Shown here piece after piece: positions 42,245-51,740 of a DNA stretch of 64,000 nt. The position numbers and the translations under genes were made by a program. The DNA lies in the NCBI GenBank assembly GCA_902611265.1, contig CACLYY010000003.1, positions 34,258 through 98,257 on the forward strand. Direction: 5' to 3'. This DNA is from an uncultured Pelagibacteraceae bacterium. Its GTDB lineage: Bacteria > Pseudomonadota > Alphaproteobacteria > Pelagibacterales > Pelagibacteraceae. The notes under the pieces were generated by a model. That model was given only the letters and a program-made list of their open reading frames with translations, did no database searches and was not told the origin of the DNA. Every line of letters begins with the position of its first letter. Position 1 is the first letter of the stretch.

Positions 42245-42274
42245 TTTTACAGGCCTTTAAGTAGGCCTGTAAAA
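42245..42274 (+). terminator. Perfect 12-bp hairpin between binding-protein and permease genes (attenuator or mRNA-stabilising stem)
   Basis: TTTTACAGGCCT (42245-42256) pairs with AGGCCTGTAAAA (42263-42274) around a 6-base loop. No U-run follows (the next bases are CCTCTTTC), so it is unlikely to stop transcription fully. Its place just after a binding-protein gene fits a 3'-end stabiliser that raises binding-protein yield over permeases. Confidence 0.7.
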
Positions 42275-42317
42275 CCTCTTTCATTTCAAAATAAATAATT
42301 TAAAATTTAATATCGTT

Positions 42318-43274
42318 ATGCTTTTTTTAATTATAAAGAGAATTTTATTAGGTTTTATTACTTTATTTATTGTATCAATAATTACATTTGTCGGCACTGA
42401 AGTTTTACCTGGGGATGCTTGCACAACTTATCTAGAAAGGCAGGCTTTTGGTGAACAATTAGAAGCTTGTTATAGAAGGCTTGGTTTAAATGTTCCAGCA
42501 TATGAGAGATATGTATCGTGGGCATTAAATGCTATTCAAGGAGATTTTGGTTATTCTTTAAGTGGAGAAATGCCTATCAAGGATGTTTTAGGACCTAGAA
42601 TTAAAAATTCACTAGTACTAGCATCAGCTGCTATTTTTATAGGTATTCCAATAGCTTTAATTTTAGGAATTATCACTGCTCTCTGGAGAGATAAGTTACC
42701 CGACGTTGCAATTTCAACAGTTACAATATTTGCAATGACGATTCCAGAATTTATCAGTGCTACTTTATTAATTTTAATTATTGCAATATGGCTTGAGTGG
42801 TTGCCTGGTATTGTAATAGTTCCAACCGATGTATCTTTCTTAGAGTTGTTACCAAATATAATTTTACCAGTTGTTGCTATAGCAATGATTATGACAGCTC
42901 ACATGGCGCGAATGGTAAGATCGAGTGTAATTCAAGTAATGGCAAGTGAGTATGTTCAAATGGCAATTCTAAAAGGAGTTCCTTATTGGAAAATGGTTTT
43001 CAAACATGTTTTACCAAATGCTTTATTGCCTGCAATTAATGTAGTAGCCTTGACTATTGCATGGCTTTTAGGTGGGGTTGTAGTAACTGAAGTTGTCTTT
43101 AATTATCCTGGTCTTGGAAGATTAGTTATTGAGTCAATTTCAAACAGAGACTTGCCAACAGTCCAAGCATTAGCAATAATTCTTGCATCTATCTATGTAA
43201 GTATAAATTTATTAGCTGATCTATTGACACTAATGCTTAACCCAAGATTAAAAACGTTACAAATAAGAAAGTAA
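42318..43274 (+). CDS. Dpp/Opp-type ABC transporter permease (DppB-like)
   Basis: A 318-residue permease. The N-terminal helix is followed by a periplasmic part rich in cysteine (GDACTTYLERQAFGEQLEAC), then the permease domain with SEYVQMAILKGVPYWKMVFKHVL near residue 212 in the EAA position. Six helices are expected, as in DppB. It forms half of the channel with the DppC-like protein encoded one base downstream. Two cysteines in the first loop (about residues 34 and 48) could form a disulphide, which is less usual in this family. Confidence 0.88.
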   Translation: MLFLIIKRILLGFITLFIVSIITFVGTEVLPGDACTTYLERQAFGEQLEACYRRLGLNVPAYERYVSWALNAIQGDFGYSLSGEMPIKDVLGPRIKNSLVLASAAIFIGIPIALILGIITALWRDKLPDVAISTVTIFAMTIPEFISATLLILIIAIWLEWLPGIVIVPTDVSFLELLPNIILPVVAIAMIMTAHMARMVRSSVIQVMASEYVQMAILKGVPYWKMVFKHVLPNALLPAINVVALTIAWLLGGVVVTEVVFNYPGLGRLVIESISNRDLPTVQALAIILASIYVSINLLADLLTLMLNPRLKTLQIRK

Positions 43275-43275
43275 T

Positions 43276-44169
43276 ATGAAAGTGGATAATATTTATAAAG
43301 AGGAGAAGAAAAGCGCTTTTGTAAAATTATCTGAAATTATAATTACAATGGCTTCAAGACCATCTGGACTAATCGGTCTTAGTATTTTAGTTTTTCATAT
43401 AATTCTTGCATTTATAAGCCCTTATATTGCGCCTCATGATTTTAAAGCTATAGACCCAACTTTAATGCTTCAGGCTCCTTCAGCTGAATATTGGTTTGGA
43501 ACAGATGATCTTGGAAGAGATGTTTTTACTAGAACAATTTTAGGGGGAAGAACCGCTCTCACAATAACTTTCTTTGGATCTTTAATAGCATTATTGTGGG
43601 GTGGTCTTTTAGGAATATTTTGTGGATTGGTTGGAGGAAAAATTGATGATGTAGTTATGAGAATTGTAGATGCGTTCTTATCTATTCCATGGATTTTAGC
43701 AATGTTATTGATTGTATCTTTGTTAGGTACATCTACCGAAGTATTGATACCTGCTTTAGGTTTTTTTTATGGTAAGGGAATTGTAAGAGTTGCAAGAGCA
43801 GCAACGCATGATGTCATTGCAAAAGATTTTATAGTTTCTGCAAGAGCAAGAGGACACAGTAATTTTTCAATTATTTGGAATGAGATAATTCCTAATGTGA
43901 GAGATGCAATCTTGGTTGAAGGTGCTATGCGATGGTCATGGATGCTGCTTGGTTTTAGTTCTCTATCTTTTTTAGGTTTTGGGGTTAGCCCTCCAACTCC
44001 AGATTGGGGATTAATGATATCAAATGCAAGAGGGTTAATGTCTTTCGCTTATTGGGCAGTAATAGCGCCTATAGTTGGATTAAGTAGTTTAATTATTGGT
44101 ATTAATTTAACTGCAGATGCTTTTGCTAAAGCTTTAGGCATAGATAGATCAACAAAAGCCCCTGTTTAA
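43276..44169 (+). CDS. Dpp/Opp-type ABC transporter permease (DppC-like)
   Basis: A 297-residue permease of the DppC type. The N-terminal cytoplasmic tail and first helix are followed by LMLQAPSAEYWFGTDDLGRDVFTR near residues 63-86, the hallmark of DppC/OppC. The EAA loop SARARGHSNFSIIWNEIIPN lies near 194. Its stop codon overlaps the ATG of the ATPase gene (TAATG). Function: second channel subunit of the transporter. Confidence 0.9.
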   Translation: MKVDNIYKEEKKSAFVKLSEIIITMASRPSGLIGLSILVFHIILAFISPYIAPHDFKAIDPTLMLQAPSAEYWFGTDDLGRDVFTRTILGGRTALTITFFGSLIALLWGGLLGIFCGLVGGKIDDVVMRIVDAFLSIPWILAMLLIVSLLGTSTEVLIPALGFFYGKGIVRVARAATHDVIAKDFIVSARARGHSNFSIIWNEIIPNVRDAILVEGAMRWSWMLLGFSSLSFLGFGVSPPTPDWGLMISNARGLMSFAYWAVIAPIVGLSSLIIGINLTADAFAKALGIDRSTKAPV

Positions 44170-46196
44170 TGATGACTGATATAATTCAAAAAGTAAAAAA
44201 TCTATCTATTGGATTTAGAAGTAAAAAAGGCGACGAAATCTTAATTTTAAAAAATATAAGCACAAATATTAAAAAGGGCGAGACAGTTGGAATAGTAGGG
44301 GAATCTGGTTCAGGAAAAAGCACATTAGCATTAGCAATGATGGGATACGTTAAGCATGGCCTTTATACTATTGGAGGGGAATGTCAGTTTAATTCCTCAA
44401 ATTTGCTTAAAATGAAAAGTAAAGATTTAGAAAAAATCAGAGGCAGAAAGATAGCAATGATTCCACAGAATGCTGGTCAAGCTTTGACACCAAATTTAAA
44501 GATAGGTTATCAAATTGATGAAGCTTTACAATTACACTCAGATTTAGATGAAAGAGAAAGAGAAAAAAAAATTTCTGAATTATTAAATAAAGTTCGACTT
44601 CCTTCGCCAGAGACGATTGCGTTAAGATATCCCCATGAACTCTCAGGAGGACAACAACAGAGAGTTGCTGTTGCCATGGCATTGGCTGGTACACCAGATT
44701 TACTTCTTTTAGACGAACCTACAACCGGATTGGATGTAACAACACAAGCTCATGTTTTAGAACTTCTAAATTTTATCGCAAAAGATACTGGAACTTCAAT
44801 GGTTTATGTAAGTCACGATTTAGGAGCTATTGCTCAAGTGAGTGATAGAATTATTGTTATGTATTCAGGCGAAATTGTTTTAGAAGGTCCATCAAGAGAT
44901 ATCCTTAAAAAACCAATTCATCCTTATACTTATGGATTACTTAAATCTATCCCAAAGTTATCTTTAGCCGGTCTTCCAGAGTCAATGCCTGGTAGTCAAC
45001 CTCAACCAGGCACAATTCAAGGCGGCTGTAGTTTTTTTGATAGATGCAACTTTTCAGATGATAATTGTAAAAATAATTCTCCTAAATTAGAATTTTTAAA
45101 AGATTTAAATACTAGTGTTAGATGTTTTAATTATGAAAAACTTGTGAACGAAAATGAAGTTAGCCAAACTGTTAATAAAATAAAGAATAAATCATTAGAC
45201 AAAGAAATATTAAATTTATCAGAAGTATCTATAAGTTATGCTAAACAAAAACTTTTAGATCAAATTTTCAATAGAATTTCTGATGAGAACCCGACAGTTA
45301 AAGATATTAATATTGATATCAAAAAGGGAGAGACAATAGCTCTAGTAGGAGAGTCAGGAAGTGGAAAATCAACAATTCTCAAATCTATTGCTGGACTACT
45401 AAGAACTAAAGATGGTCTAATAAGGTTTGATGAAAAAAGAAATTTATCATCTGATTTAAAAGAAAGAGATCCTAATGATTTAAGAATTATTCAATTAATA
45501 TTTCAAAACCCAGATGAGTCTTTGAACCCGAACCATACAGTAGAAGAAATTATTGCACAACCATTAAAATTATATTTTGGATTAAAAGGTGAAGAATTAA
45601 AAAAAAATATTATAGATCTTTTACAAAAAGTAAGACTTGGAGAATTTTATATGTCAAGATATCCAAGACAACTATCTGGTGGTGAAAAACAAAGAGTAGC
45701 AGTTGCAAGAGCTTTCGCAGCAAAACCAGATATAATTTTATGTGATGAAGTAACATCTGCATTAGACGTTTCTGTTCAAGCTGCTGTATTAAATTTATTA
45801 CAACAATTAAAAGAAGATTTTGGAACTACATATATTTTTGTATCACATGATTTAGCAGTTGTAAGAGCTATAAGTGATAGAGTGGCTGTACTTTATCAAG
45901 GGAGACTTTGTGAAGTAGGGCCTTCAAATGATGTATATAAATTTCCTTCTCACCCATATACAGAGGTTTTATTAGGTGCTGTTCTTGAACCAGATCCAGA
46001 TATAAAACCTAAATTAGTTGCTGAGGATATTGTTGAAGAAAGACCCCCTGAAAAAGGATGTAGTTTTCAAGGCAGATGTTCAAGAATTGTTGGAGATATT
46101 TGTAAAAAAGAAATACCACCATGGCAATTAACTGACAGTGGCAATGCAATTAGATGCCATATACCTATTAAAGAATTACAAAAACAACAATTTTAA
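44169..46196 (+). CDS. Dpp/Opp-type ABC transporter ATPase with two fused nucleotide-binding domains (DppDF-like)
   Basis: A 675-residue protein made of two complete ATPase domains. The first has Walker A GESGSGKSTLA near residue 44, signature LSGGQQQR near 160 and Walker B LLLLDEPTTG. The second has GESGSGKSTIL near 396, LSGGEKQR near 502 and IILCDEVTSA. Each domain ends with the oligopeptide-transporter cysteine cluster (GCSFFDRCNFSDDNC near 280; GCSFQGRCSRIVGDIC near 632). The fusion replaces the separate DppD and DppF. It starts within the DppC-like stop codon; a second ATG lies one codon on and either could be used. Confidence 0.92.
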   Translation: MMTDIIQKVKNLSIGFRSKKGDEILILKNISTNIKKGETVGIVGESGSGKSTLALAMMGYVKHGLYTIGGECQFNSSNLLKMKSKDLEKIRGRKIAMIPQNAGQALTPNLKIGYQIDEALQLHSDLDEREREKKISELLNKVRLPSPETIALRYPHELSGGQQQRVAVAMALAGTPDLLLLDEPTTGLDVTTQAHVLELLNFIAKDTGTSMVYVSHDLGAIAQVSDRIIVMYSGEIVLEGPSRDILKKPIHPYTYGLLKSIPKLSLAGLPESMPGSQPQPGTIQGGCSFFDRCNFSDDNCKNNSPKLEFLKDLNTSVRCFNYEKLVNENEVSQTVNKIKNKSLDKEILNLSEVSISYAKQKLLDQIFNRISDENPTVKDINIDIKKGETIALVGESGSGKSTILKSIAGLLRTKDGLIRFDEKRNLSSDLKERDPNDLRIIQLIFQNPDESLNPNHTVEEIIAQPLKLYFGLKGEELKKNIIDLLQKVRLGEFYMSRYPRQLSGGEKQRVAVARAFAAKPDIILCDEVTSALDVSVQAAVLNLLQQLKEDFGTTYIFVSHDLAVVRAISDRVAVLYQGRLCEVGPSNDVYKFPSHPYTEVLLGAVLEPDPDIKPKLVAEDIVEERPPEKGCSFQGRCSRIVGDICKKEIPPWQLTDSGNAIRCHIPIKELQKQQF

Positions 46197-46251
46197 TCAA
46201 TTTAAATTAATTATTTTAAAATTTATTTAATTTTGTGTTAAAACTTTACTT

Positions 46252-46815
46252 ATGAAAAACAACTCAACATTAATTAAAAACTTACTTTCAGATTTTAGAA
46301 TAAATTCATATTACCAGAACATATCTTTAATGTTAATTGGTTCATTAATTTTAGCCATCTCATCAAAAGTACAGGTTCCATTTTGGCCAGTGCCAATGAC
46401 TATGCAAACATTTGTTGTTTTTCTTATTGGAATGACTTTTGGTTCTAAATTGGCTTTTTTCACACTATTACTTTATTTAACAGAGGGAGCTGTAGGATTA
46501 CCAGTCTTTGCTAAAGGTGGTGGATTACTTTATTTAACAGGACCTACAGCAGGTTATCTTTATGGGATGACAATTGCAGCATGGTTTATCGGTTATTTAG
46601 CTGAGAGAAATTTTAATGAATCATATTTAAAAAGTTTAATTTCACTTCTTATTGCAACTTCAATTATTTTTATGCTCGGGGTGGGTTATTTAGGCTCAGT
46701 TATTGGATATGATAAAGCATTAGCAGGTGGCTTGTATCCTTTTTTACCTAGCGAATTGTTTAAAATAGCTCTTGCGGTTGCAATAATTCCATCAATTACA
46801 AAATTAATTAGATAA
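46252..46815 (+). CDS. bioY: BioY biotin transporter S component
   Basis: A 187-residue membrane protein with about six helices. The BioY signature is clear: QVPFWPVPMTMQTFVVFLIG near residues 38-57, then LLYLTEGAVGLPVFAKGGG near 74-92 and GPTAGYLYG. BioY binds biotin in the inner membrane and works alone or with the energy-coupling proteins BioM and BioN, not seen here. Standalone BioY is common in alphaproteobacteria that lack biotin synthesis, so biotin uptake from seawater is the likely role. It stands alone, 55 bases after the Dpp-type operon, with no clear terminator between. Confidence 0.92.
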   Translation: MKNNSTLIKNLLSDFRINSYYQNISLMLIGSLILAISSKVQVPFWPVPMTMQTFVVFLIGMTFGSKLAFFTLLLYLTEGAVGLPVFAKGGGLLYLTGPTAGYLYGMTIAAWFIGYLAERNFNESYLKSLISLLIATSIIFMLGVGYLGSVIGYDKALAGGLYPFLPSELFKIALAVAIIPSITKLIR

Positions 46816-46884
46816 TTTTTAATAATTATTTAACGGCTTTAAGTTGCTCTTAAAGAAGATTTTTACTATAAGTTTTTTCTCAAT

Positions 46885-49107
46885 ATGAAAATTAATAAAG
46901 TTGTAGTTATAGGTTCAGGCACGATGGGAAGTGGAATAGCTGCACAATTGTGTAATGCTAATGTCCCTGTAACATTATTGGATTTAACAACAGAAATATC
47001 TGAGAAAGCTAGAGATAGAATTTTAAAATCAAGACCTCCTTTATTAATAGATAAGTCAAAAATAAATAATATTAATGTTGGGAATATAAACGATAATTTT
47101 AATGAGGTTGGAGAGGCAGACTGGATAGTCGAAGCTGTAGTCGAGAGAATTGATATCAAACATAATATTTATGAAAAAATTTTTAAAGAAAGAAAAAAAG
47201 GGTCTATTGTATCTTCAAATACTTCGTCAATTCCAATTAAAGTCTTGTCAGAAAAACTTTCAGACGATGAAAAAAAAGATTTTTGTATAACTCACTTTTT
47301 CAATCCAGTTAGATATATGGATTTATTAGAAATTGTTAAAAATGAAAATAATGATTTAGAGCAGATAAATTCTCTCAAAAATTTTTGTGAAAAAGATTTA
47401 GGAAAAGGAACTTTGATCTGTAACGATACTCCGGGGTTTCTAGGAAATAGAATAGGCGTTTATGCAATGCAAGTAGCAATGACGGAAGCTTTCAAAATGA
47501 AACTAACAATTGAAGAAGCTGATGCAGTTTTTGGTCGACCTATGGGTATACCAAAAACTGGTGTTTTTGGTCTTTATGATTTAATTGGTATTGATTTGAT
47601 GGCCGATGTTTTAAAAAGCTTTATAAAAGAGCTTCCAGAAATAGATGATTTCCAAGTTGTTGCAAAAGAAATTCCCCTTGTAAAAAAACTAATTGAAACT
47701 GGTTACACAGGAAGAAAAGGCAAAGGTGGATTCTATAGAATGAATAAAACCGATGGGAAAAAAGTTCTCGAGGGTATCAATTTAGAAACTGGTGAATATT
47801 CAGTGTCACAAAAGTTTAATCTAGGATCAGAAAAGATGGATATAGTTAATTTAATAAATAGAAAAGATAAGTATGGAGAATATGCTTGGTCTGTAATTTC
47901 AAAAATAATAAAATATGCGTCATCATTAGTTCCAGGAATTACTGACAAATTTAATGATATCGATGAGGCAATGAGACTAGGTTTTAACTGGTCTAAAGGA
48001 CCTTTTGAAATGTTGAAAGAAATTGGAGTAAAGAATTTCTTTGAAAGAATAGATGCTTTTGAAAATAATAAGTTTCTTGAGAATTTATCCAAAAGCAAGG
48101 ATGAAAACTTTTATGGAGAAAGACAACAATATACTGAACTTGAGACACTTGGAAAAATAAAACCTAGAGCTATAAAGTTAGATAAAAATAATTCAGCAGA
48201 GATATATAGATTTAATGACTTTAACATAGTTGAATTTACCACGAAAGCTAACGCATTAGATTATGACTCAATGGATAGTTTAAAAAATGCAACAGACAAA
48301 CCACTAATAATTATAAATGAGTCAATGCAGTTTTCTGCTGGAGTTAACTTGTCTTATACAATGAACTTTGCAGATAATGGGGATTTTAAATCTATTGAAA
48401 AGTTTGTTAAATATTTTCAAGAAACCTGTAAGCATTTAAAGTACTCAAAATTTCCAGTTGTATCAGCTCCATCTGGATTGGCATTAGGTGGGGGTTTCGA
48501 AGTTTTATGCCAAAGTAATTTTGTAGCTTCTCACACAAATATTGTTGTTGGTCTTGTAGAAACAATGGTTGGATTAATTCCAGCAGGTGGGGGCTGTAAG
48601 GAAATGTTGTGGCGTTGGTCTCAAACAAATGAAGCCAAAAATGATCCTGATTATGCAACATTAAAAGTATTTGATATTATTGGTTACGCAAAAACTGCAA
48701 CTTCTCCAATTGAAGCTGAACCGTTAAAATATTTAAGACCAGAGGATAAAAAAATAATGAGTAGAAATAGTTTATTATCAGTTTCTAAAGATATTATTCA
48801 ACACAATAAAGATTTTACTCCACCAGAGGAAGTTTCATTTAATCTATCTGGAAAAAAAGTTTATGAAAAAATGGTAAAAATGTTAGAGAAATTATATAAT
48901 GATAAAATTATACTTGATCATGGTATGGAAGTTGGAAAAGAATTAGCAAAAGTTTTGAGTGGCGGAGATACTACTTTGGAACATACTTTATCAGAGGATG
49001 ATCTATACAAATTAGAATTAGATGCTTTTATGAAACTAATAGAGACAGAAAAAACTCAAAATAGAATTAAACATACATTGAAAACTGGCAAACCTTTGGT
49101 AAACTAG
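46885..49107 (+). CDS. Bifunctional 3-hydroxyacyl-CoA dehydrogenase / enoyl-CoA hydratase
   Basis: A 740-residue fusion. The dehydrogenase part comes first: Rossmann VVIGSGTMGSGIAAQL at residues 7-22, catalytic histidine near 137 in ITHFFNPVRYMDLLE, and two C-terminal helical domains. The hydratase (crotonase) part follows from about 450, with oxyanion-hole region SGLALGGGFEVL near 528-542 and LVETMVGLIPAGGG near 556. FadB has the opposite order (hydratase first), so this is the dehydrogenase-first type found in many alphaproteobacteria. It performs two consecutive steps of beta-oxidation; the thiolase encoded at 33152 could finish the cycle. A 73-residue membrane protein gene follows by 4 bases. 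Confidence 0.9.
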   Translation: MKINKVVVIGSGTMGSGIAAQLCNANVPVTLLDLTTEISEKARDRILKSRPPLLIDKSKINNINVGNINDNFNEVGEADWIVEAVVERIDIKHNIYEKIFKERKKGSIVSSNTSSIPIKVLSEKLSDDEKKDFCITHFFNPVRYMDLLEIVKNENNDLEQINSLKNFCEKDLGKGTLICNDTPGFLGNRIGVYAMQVAMTEAFKMKLTIEEADAVFGRPMGIPKTGVFGLYDLIGIDLMADVLKSFIKELPEIDDFQVVAKEIPLVKKLIETGYTGRKGKGGFYRMNKTDGKKVLEGINLETGEYSVSQKFNLGSEKMDIVNLINRKDKYGEYAWSVISKIIKYASSLVPGITDKFNDIDEAMRLGFNWSKGPFEMLKEIGVKNFFERIDAFENNKFLENLSKSKDENFYGERQQYTELETLGKIKPRAIKLDKNNSAEIYRFNDFNIVEFTTKANALDYDSMDSLKNATDKPLIIINESMQFSAGVNLSYTMNFADNGDFKSIEKFVKYFQETCKHLKYSKFPVVSAPSGLALGGGFEVLCQSNFVASHTNIVVGLVETMVGLIPAGGGCKEMLWRWSQTNEAKNDPDYATLKVFDIIGYAKTATSPIEAEPLKYLRPEDKKIMSRNSLLSVSKDIIQHNKDFTPPEEVSFNLSGKKVYEKMVKMLEKLYNDKIILDHGMEVGKELAKVLSGGDTTLEHTLSEDDLYKLELDAFMKLIETEKTQNRIKHTLKTGKPLVN

Positions 49108-49111
49108 CATT

Positions 49112-49333
49112 ATGGCAAATAGACCAACAAAAAAACAAGTAGATAACGCTGAAAAGATTTTAATTTCTTGGAAGAAAAAAATGCCATTTTATTATGCTGC
49201 AGCTATTATAATTGCTTTAATAATAATTCTATTTTCCTCAAATTCGAATAAAGAGCTTTCTATGCATCAAAAAAATATCAATGATTTTAAAAAAGCAGCT
49301 GAATTTATTCATAGAAATAGCTCAAAAAATTGA
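49112..49333 (+). CDS. Small single-pass membrane protein of unknown function
   Basis: A 73-residue protein with a basic, lysine-rich N-terminal half, one membrane helix (YYAAAIIIALIIILF, near residues 28-42) and a short hydrophilic tail. I do not recognise a family. It lies 4 bases after the beta-oxidation fusion gene and overlaps the start of the agmatinase gene by 4 bases (TTGA), so it is clearly within one unit. The tight junctions argue for a real gene. Positive residues before the helix predict N-in topology with the tail in the periplasm. Confidence 0.65.
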   Translation: MANRPTKKQVDNAEKILISWKKKMPFYYAAAIIIALIIILFSSNSNKELSMHQKNINDFKKAAEFIHRNSSKN

Positions 49334-50286
49334 AAGACAAAAATAAAAAACCAATCCAACCAGTAAGTGGAACAAAAGTACCCAGATATGCAGGACCATC
49401 GACATTTGCCAGATTGCCTGAATTAAGAGATGTAGAAAGTTGTGATGTAGCAATTGTGGGAGTGCCTTTTGACTCTGGAACAAGTTACAGACCTGGTGCA
49501 AGATTTGGACCACAGAGTATACGACAAGCATCAAGGCATTTAAGAACAAATTATCATCCAAGCTATGATGTAGAGCCTTTCAAAGTGCAGCAAGTTGCAG
49601 ATGCAGGAGATATTGCATGTAATCCGTTTAATATTGATGAAGCAATAAAACAAATTGAAGTTGGTGCTACGGATTTATTAGATAAAGTGGGTGGAATAAT
49701 TAGTTTAGGCGGGGATCATACCATTGCAGTTCCATTGCTAAGAGCAGCTAACAAAAAAAACAATGGACCAGTATCATTAGTTCATTTTGATGCACATTTG
49801 GATACTTGGGATACTTATTTTGGAGCTCCATATACTCATGGAACTCCTTTTAGAAGAGCTCGTGAGGAAAATTTATTTTTAGATGATGCTTCCATGCATG
49901 TTGGGATACGTGGTCCACTTTACAGCAGAGATGATATAAAGAATGATGAGAGTTTTGGTTTTAAAATAATTCATTGTGATGAATTTCAAACAGAAGGAAC
50001 TGATAAAATTGCAGAAAGAATAAAAAAAAGAGTAGGAGATAATGCTTTGTATTTATCTATTGATATAGATGTATTGGATCCTGCATTTGCTCCAGGGACA
50101 GGAACGCCTGAAATTGCAGGTATGACAACAAGAGAAATGGTAAATGTTTTAAGAGGATTGTCAGGTCTAAATCTAATTTCTGCAGATGTTGTAGAAGTTG
50201 CTCCCGCATATGATCATGCTGAAGTTACTTCTCTTGCAGCTGCTACGATTGTTTACGAATTGACAAATTTATTTGCAAAATCATAA
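49330..50286 (+). CDS. speB: Agmatinase/ureohydrolase family protein
   Basis: A 318-residue ureohydrolase taken from the TTG at 49330, which overlaps the preceding stop codon. No ATG upstream of the conserved PRYAGPSTFARLPEL exists, so a TTG start is required. The binuclear manganese ligands are all present: H130 in GGDHTI, D154, H156 and D158 in HFDAHLDTWD, and D245 and D247 in SIDIDVLDPAF. It splits a guanidino compound to urea and an amine, agmatine to putrescine being the textbook case. The aldehyde dehydrogenase gene 20 bases on could oxidise an aldehyde made from the product amine. Marine relatives also act on guanidinobutyrate and similar substrates, so specificity is open. Confidence 0.85.
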   Translation: MKDKNKKPIQPVSGTKVPRYAGPSTFARLPELRDVESCDVAIVGVPFDSGTSYRPGARFGPQSIRQASRHLRTNYHPSYDVEPFKVQQVADAGDIACNPFNIDEAIKQIEVGATDLLDKVGGIISLGGDHTIAVPLLRAANKKNNGPVSLVHFDAHLDTWDTYFGAPYTHGTPFRRAREENLFLDDASMHVGIRGPLYSRDDIKNDESFGFKIIHCDEFQTEGTDKIAERIKKRVGDNALYLSIDIDVLDPAFAPGTGTPEIAGMTTREMVNVLRGLSGLNLISADVVEVAPAYDHAEVTSLAAATIVYELTNLFAKS

Positions 50287-50306
50287 ATAAAGGATAGTTT
50301 GCGCGC

Positions 50307-51740
50307 ATGATTGAAAAGAAAAATTTTTATATTAATGGTTCATGGGTTGCACCAAAAAATCAAAAAGATATCCAAGTTATTAATCCTGCAACTGAAAAAA
50401 GTTGCGCAGTAATTTCCTTAGGGGGCAAAGAGGATATTAATGATGCAGTATTAGCAGCTAAAGAGGCTTTTAAAACTTGGGGATTTTCCTCAAAACAAGA
50501 GAGAGTCGAATTATTGGAAGACTTTTATGTACTTTATAAAAAAAGATGGAGCGATATTACAGATGCAATTATTCAAGAAATGGGTGCACCAAAAGATTTT
50601 GCTTCAAAACTTCAAACAGGAACGGGTGCTAGTCATACAAAATCTTTCATTCGTTATTTAAAAGAGTTTGAGTTTGAAAAACCACTTGGAGAACATGCTA
50701 AAAATCAAAGATTAATTTATGAACCAAAAGGTGTTTGCGCATTAATTACTCCTTGGAACTGGCCTATAAATCAAGTTACTTTAAAAGTTATTCCTGCTTT
50801 AGCATCTGGGTGTACTATGATTTTAAAACCTTCAGAGTTAGCACCATTATCTGCAATGATAATTGCGGAATTAATAGATGAAGCAAAGTTTCCAAAAGGT
50901 GTATTTAATTTAGTAAATGGAGATGGTGCAACTACTGGGGATGCATTAACTAGTCATTCTGATGTAAATATGATTTCATTTACTGGCTCTACAAGAGCGG
51001 GAGCATTAATTTCACAAAATGCTGCTAAAGATTTTAAAAGGGTGAGTTTAGAGTTGGGAGGAAAAGGAGCAAATATCATATTTAAAGATGCTGATGCAGA
51101 AGCTATTGAGAGGGGTGCTTTAAGATGTTTTAGAAATTCTGGGCAATCTTGTAATGCACCTACAAGAATGTTAGTTGAAAAACCAATTTATGATGATGCT
51201 ATTGAAAGACTTAAAAAGTATGCAAGTGAATTTAAAGTAGACGACCCAAATAAAGAGGGTGAGCATATAGGCCCAGTAATTTCAGATGTACAATTTAATA
51301 AAATTCAAGGATTAATTCAAAAAGGGATAGATGAAGGTGCAAAATTAGTTGCTGGCGGCCCAGGAAAACCTGAGGGATTAAAAGATGGTTATTACGTAAA
51401 ACCTACAGTATTTGCAGATGTTAATAATGACATGGAAATTGCAAGAACAGAAATTTTTGGTCCAGTTTTATCTGTAATTCCATTTGAAACTGAGGAGGAG
51501 GCTATTCAGATTGCAAATGATACCGATTATGGATTAACAAATTATATTCAAACGCAAGATAACGACAAGGTACAAAGAGTTGCAAGAAAACTTAGATCTG
51601 GAATGGTAGATGTTAATGGGGCAGGTATTGCAGTTGATGCTCCCTTTGGAGGATTTAAACATTCAGGAATTGGTAGAGAAGCTGGAAAAGAGGGTTTACT
51701 TGAATTTTTAGAAGTTAAATCTGTTGGTGGTTGGAATTAA
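50307..51740 (+). CDS. NAD(P)-dependent aldehyde dehydrogenase (paralogue of the one at 23391)
   Basis: A 477-residue aldehyde dehydrogenase. N151 is in ITPWNWPINQ, K174 in LKPSE, E249 in LELGGKGAN, and C282 in GQSCNAPTRM. The N-terminus (MIEKKNFYING) and the C-terminal end (EVKSVGGWN) mirror those of the enzyme encoded at 23391-24821. It probably oxidises an amino- or guanidino-aldehyde, given the agmatinase gene 20 bases upstream. The 3' end overlaps the convergent M20 deacylase gene by 4 bases. Substrate preference is inferred from the neighbour only. Confidence 0.9.
   Translation: MIEKKNFYINGSWVAPKNQKDIQVINPATEKSCAVISLGGKEDINDAVLAAKEAFKTWGFSSKQERVELLEDFYVLYKKRWSDITDAIIQEMGAPKDFASKLQTGTGASHTKSFIRYLKEFEFEKPLGEHAKNQRLIYEPKGVCALITPWNWPINQVTLKVIPALASGCTMILKPSELAPLSAMIIAELIDEAKFPKGVFNLVNGDGATTGDALTSHSDVNMISFTGSTRAGALISQNAAKDFKRVSLELGGKGANIIFKDADAEAIERGALRCFRNSGQSCNAPTRMLVEKPIYDDAIERLKKYASEFKVDDPNKEGEHIGPVISDVQFNKIQGLIQKGIDEGAKLVAGGPGKPEGLKDGYYVKPTVFADVNNDMEIARTEIFGPVLSVIPFETEEEAIQIANDTDYGLTNYIQTQDNDKVQRVARKLRSGMVDVNGAGIAVDAPFGGFKHSGIGREAGKEGLLEFLEVKSVGGWN

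Noticed and set aside
46837-46855. Hairpin CTTTAAG-TTGCT-CTTAAAG after bioY as a terminator
   Set aside because: The stem is only 7 bp and mostly A/T, and the following T-run is interrupted; such stems are expected by chance in this base composition.
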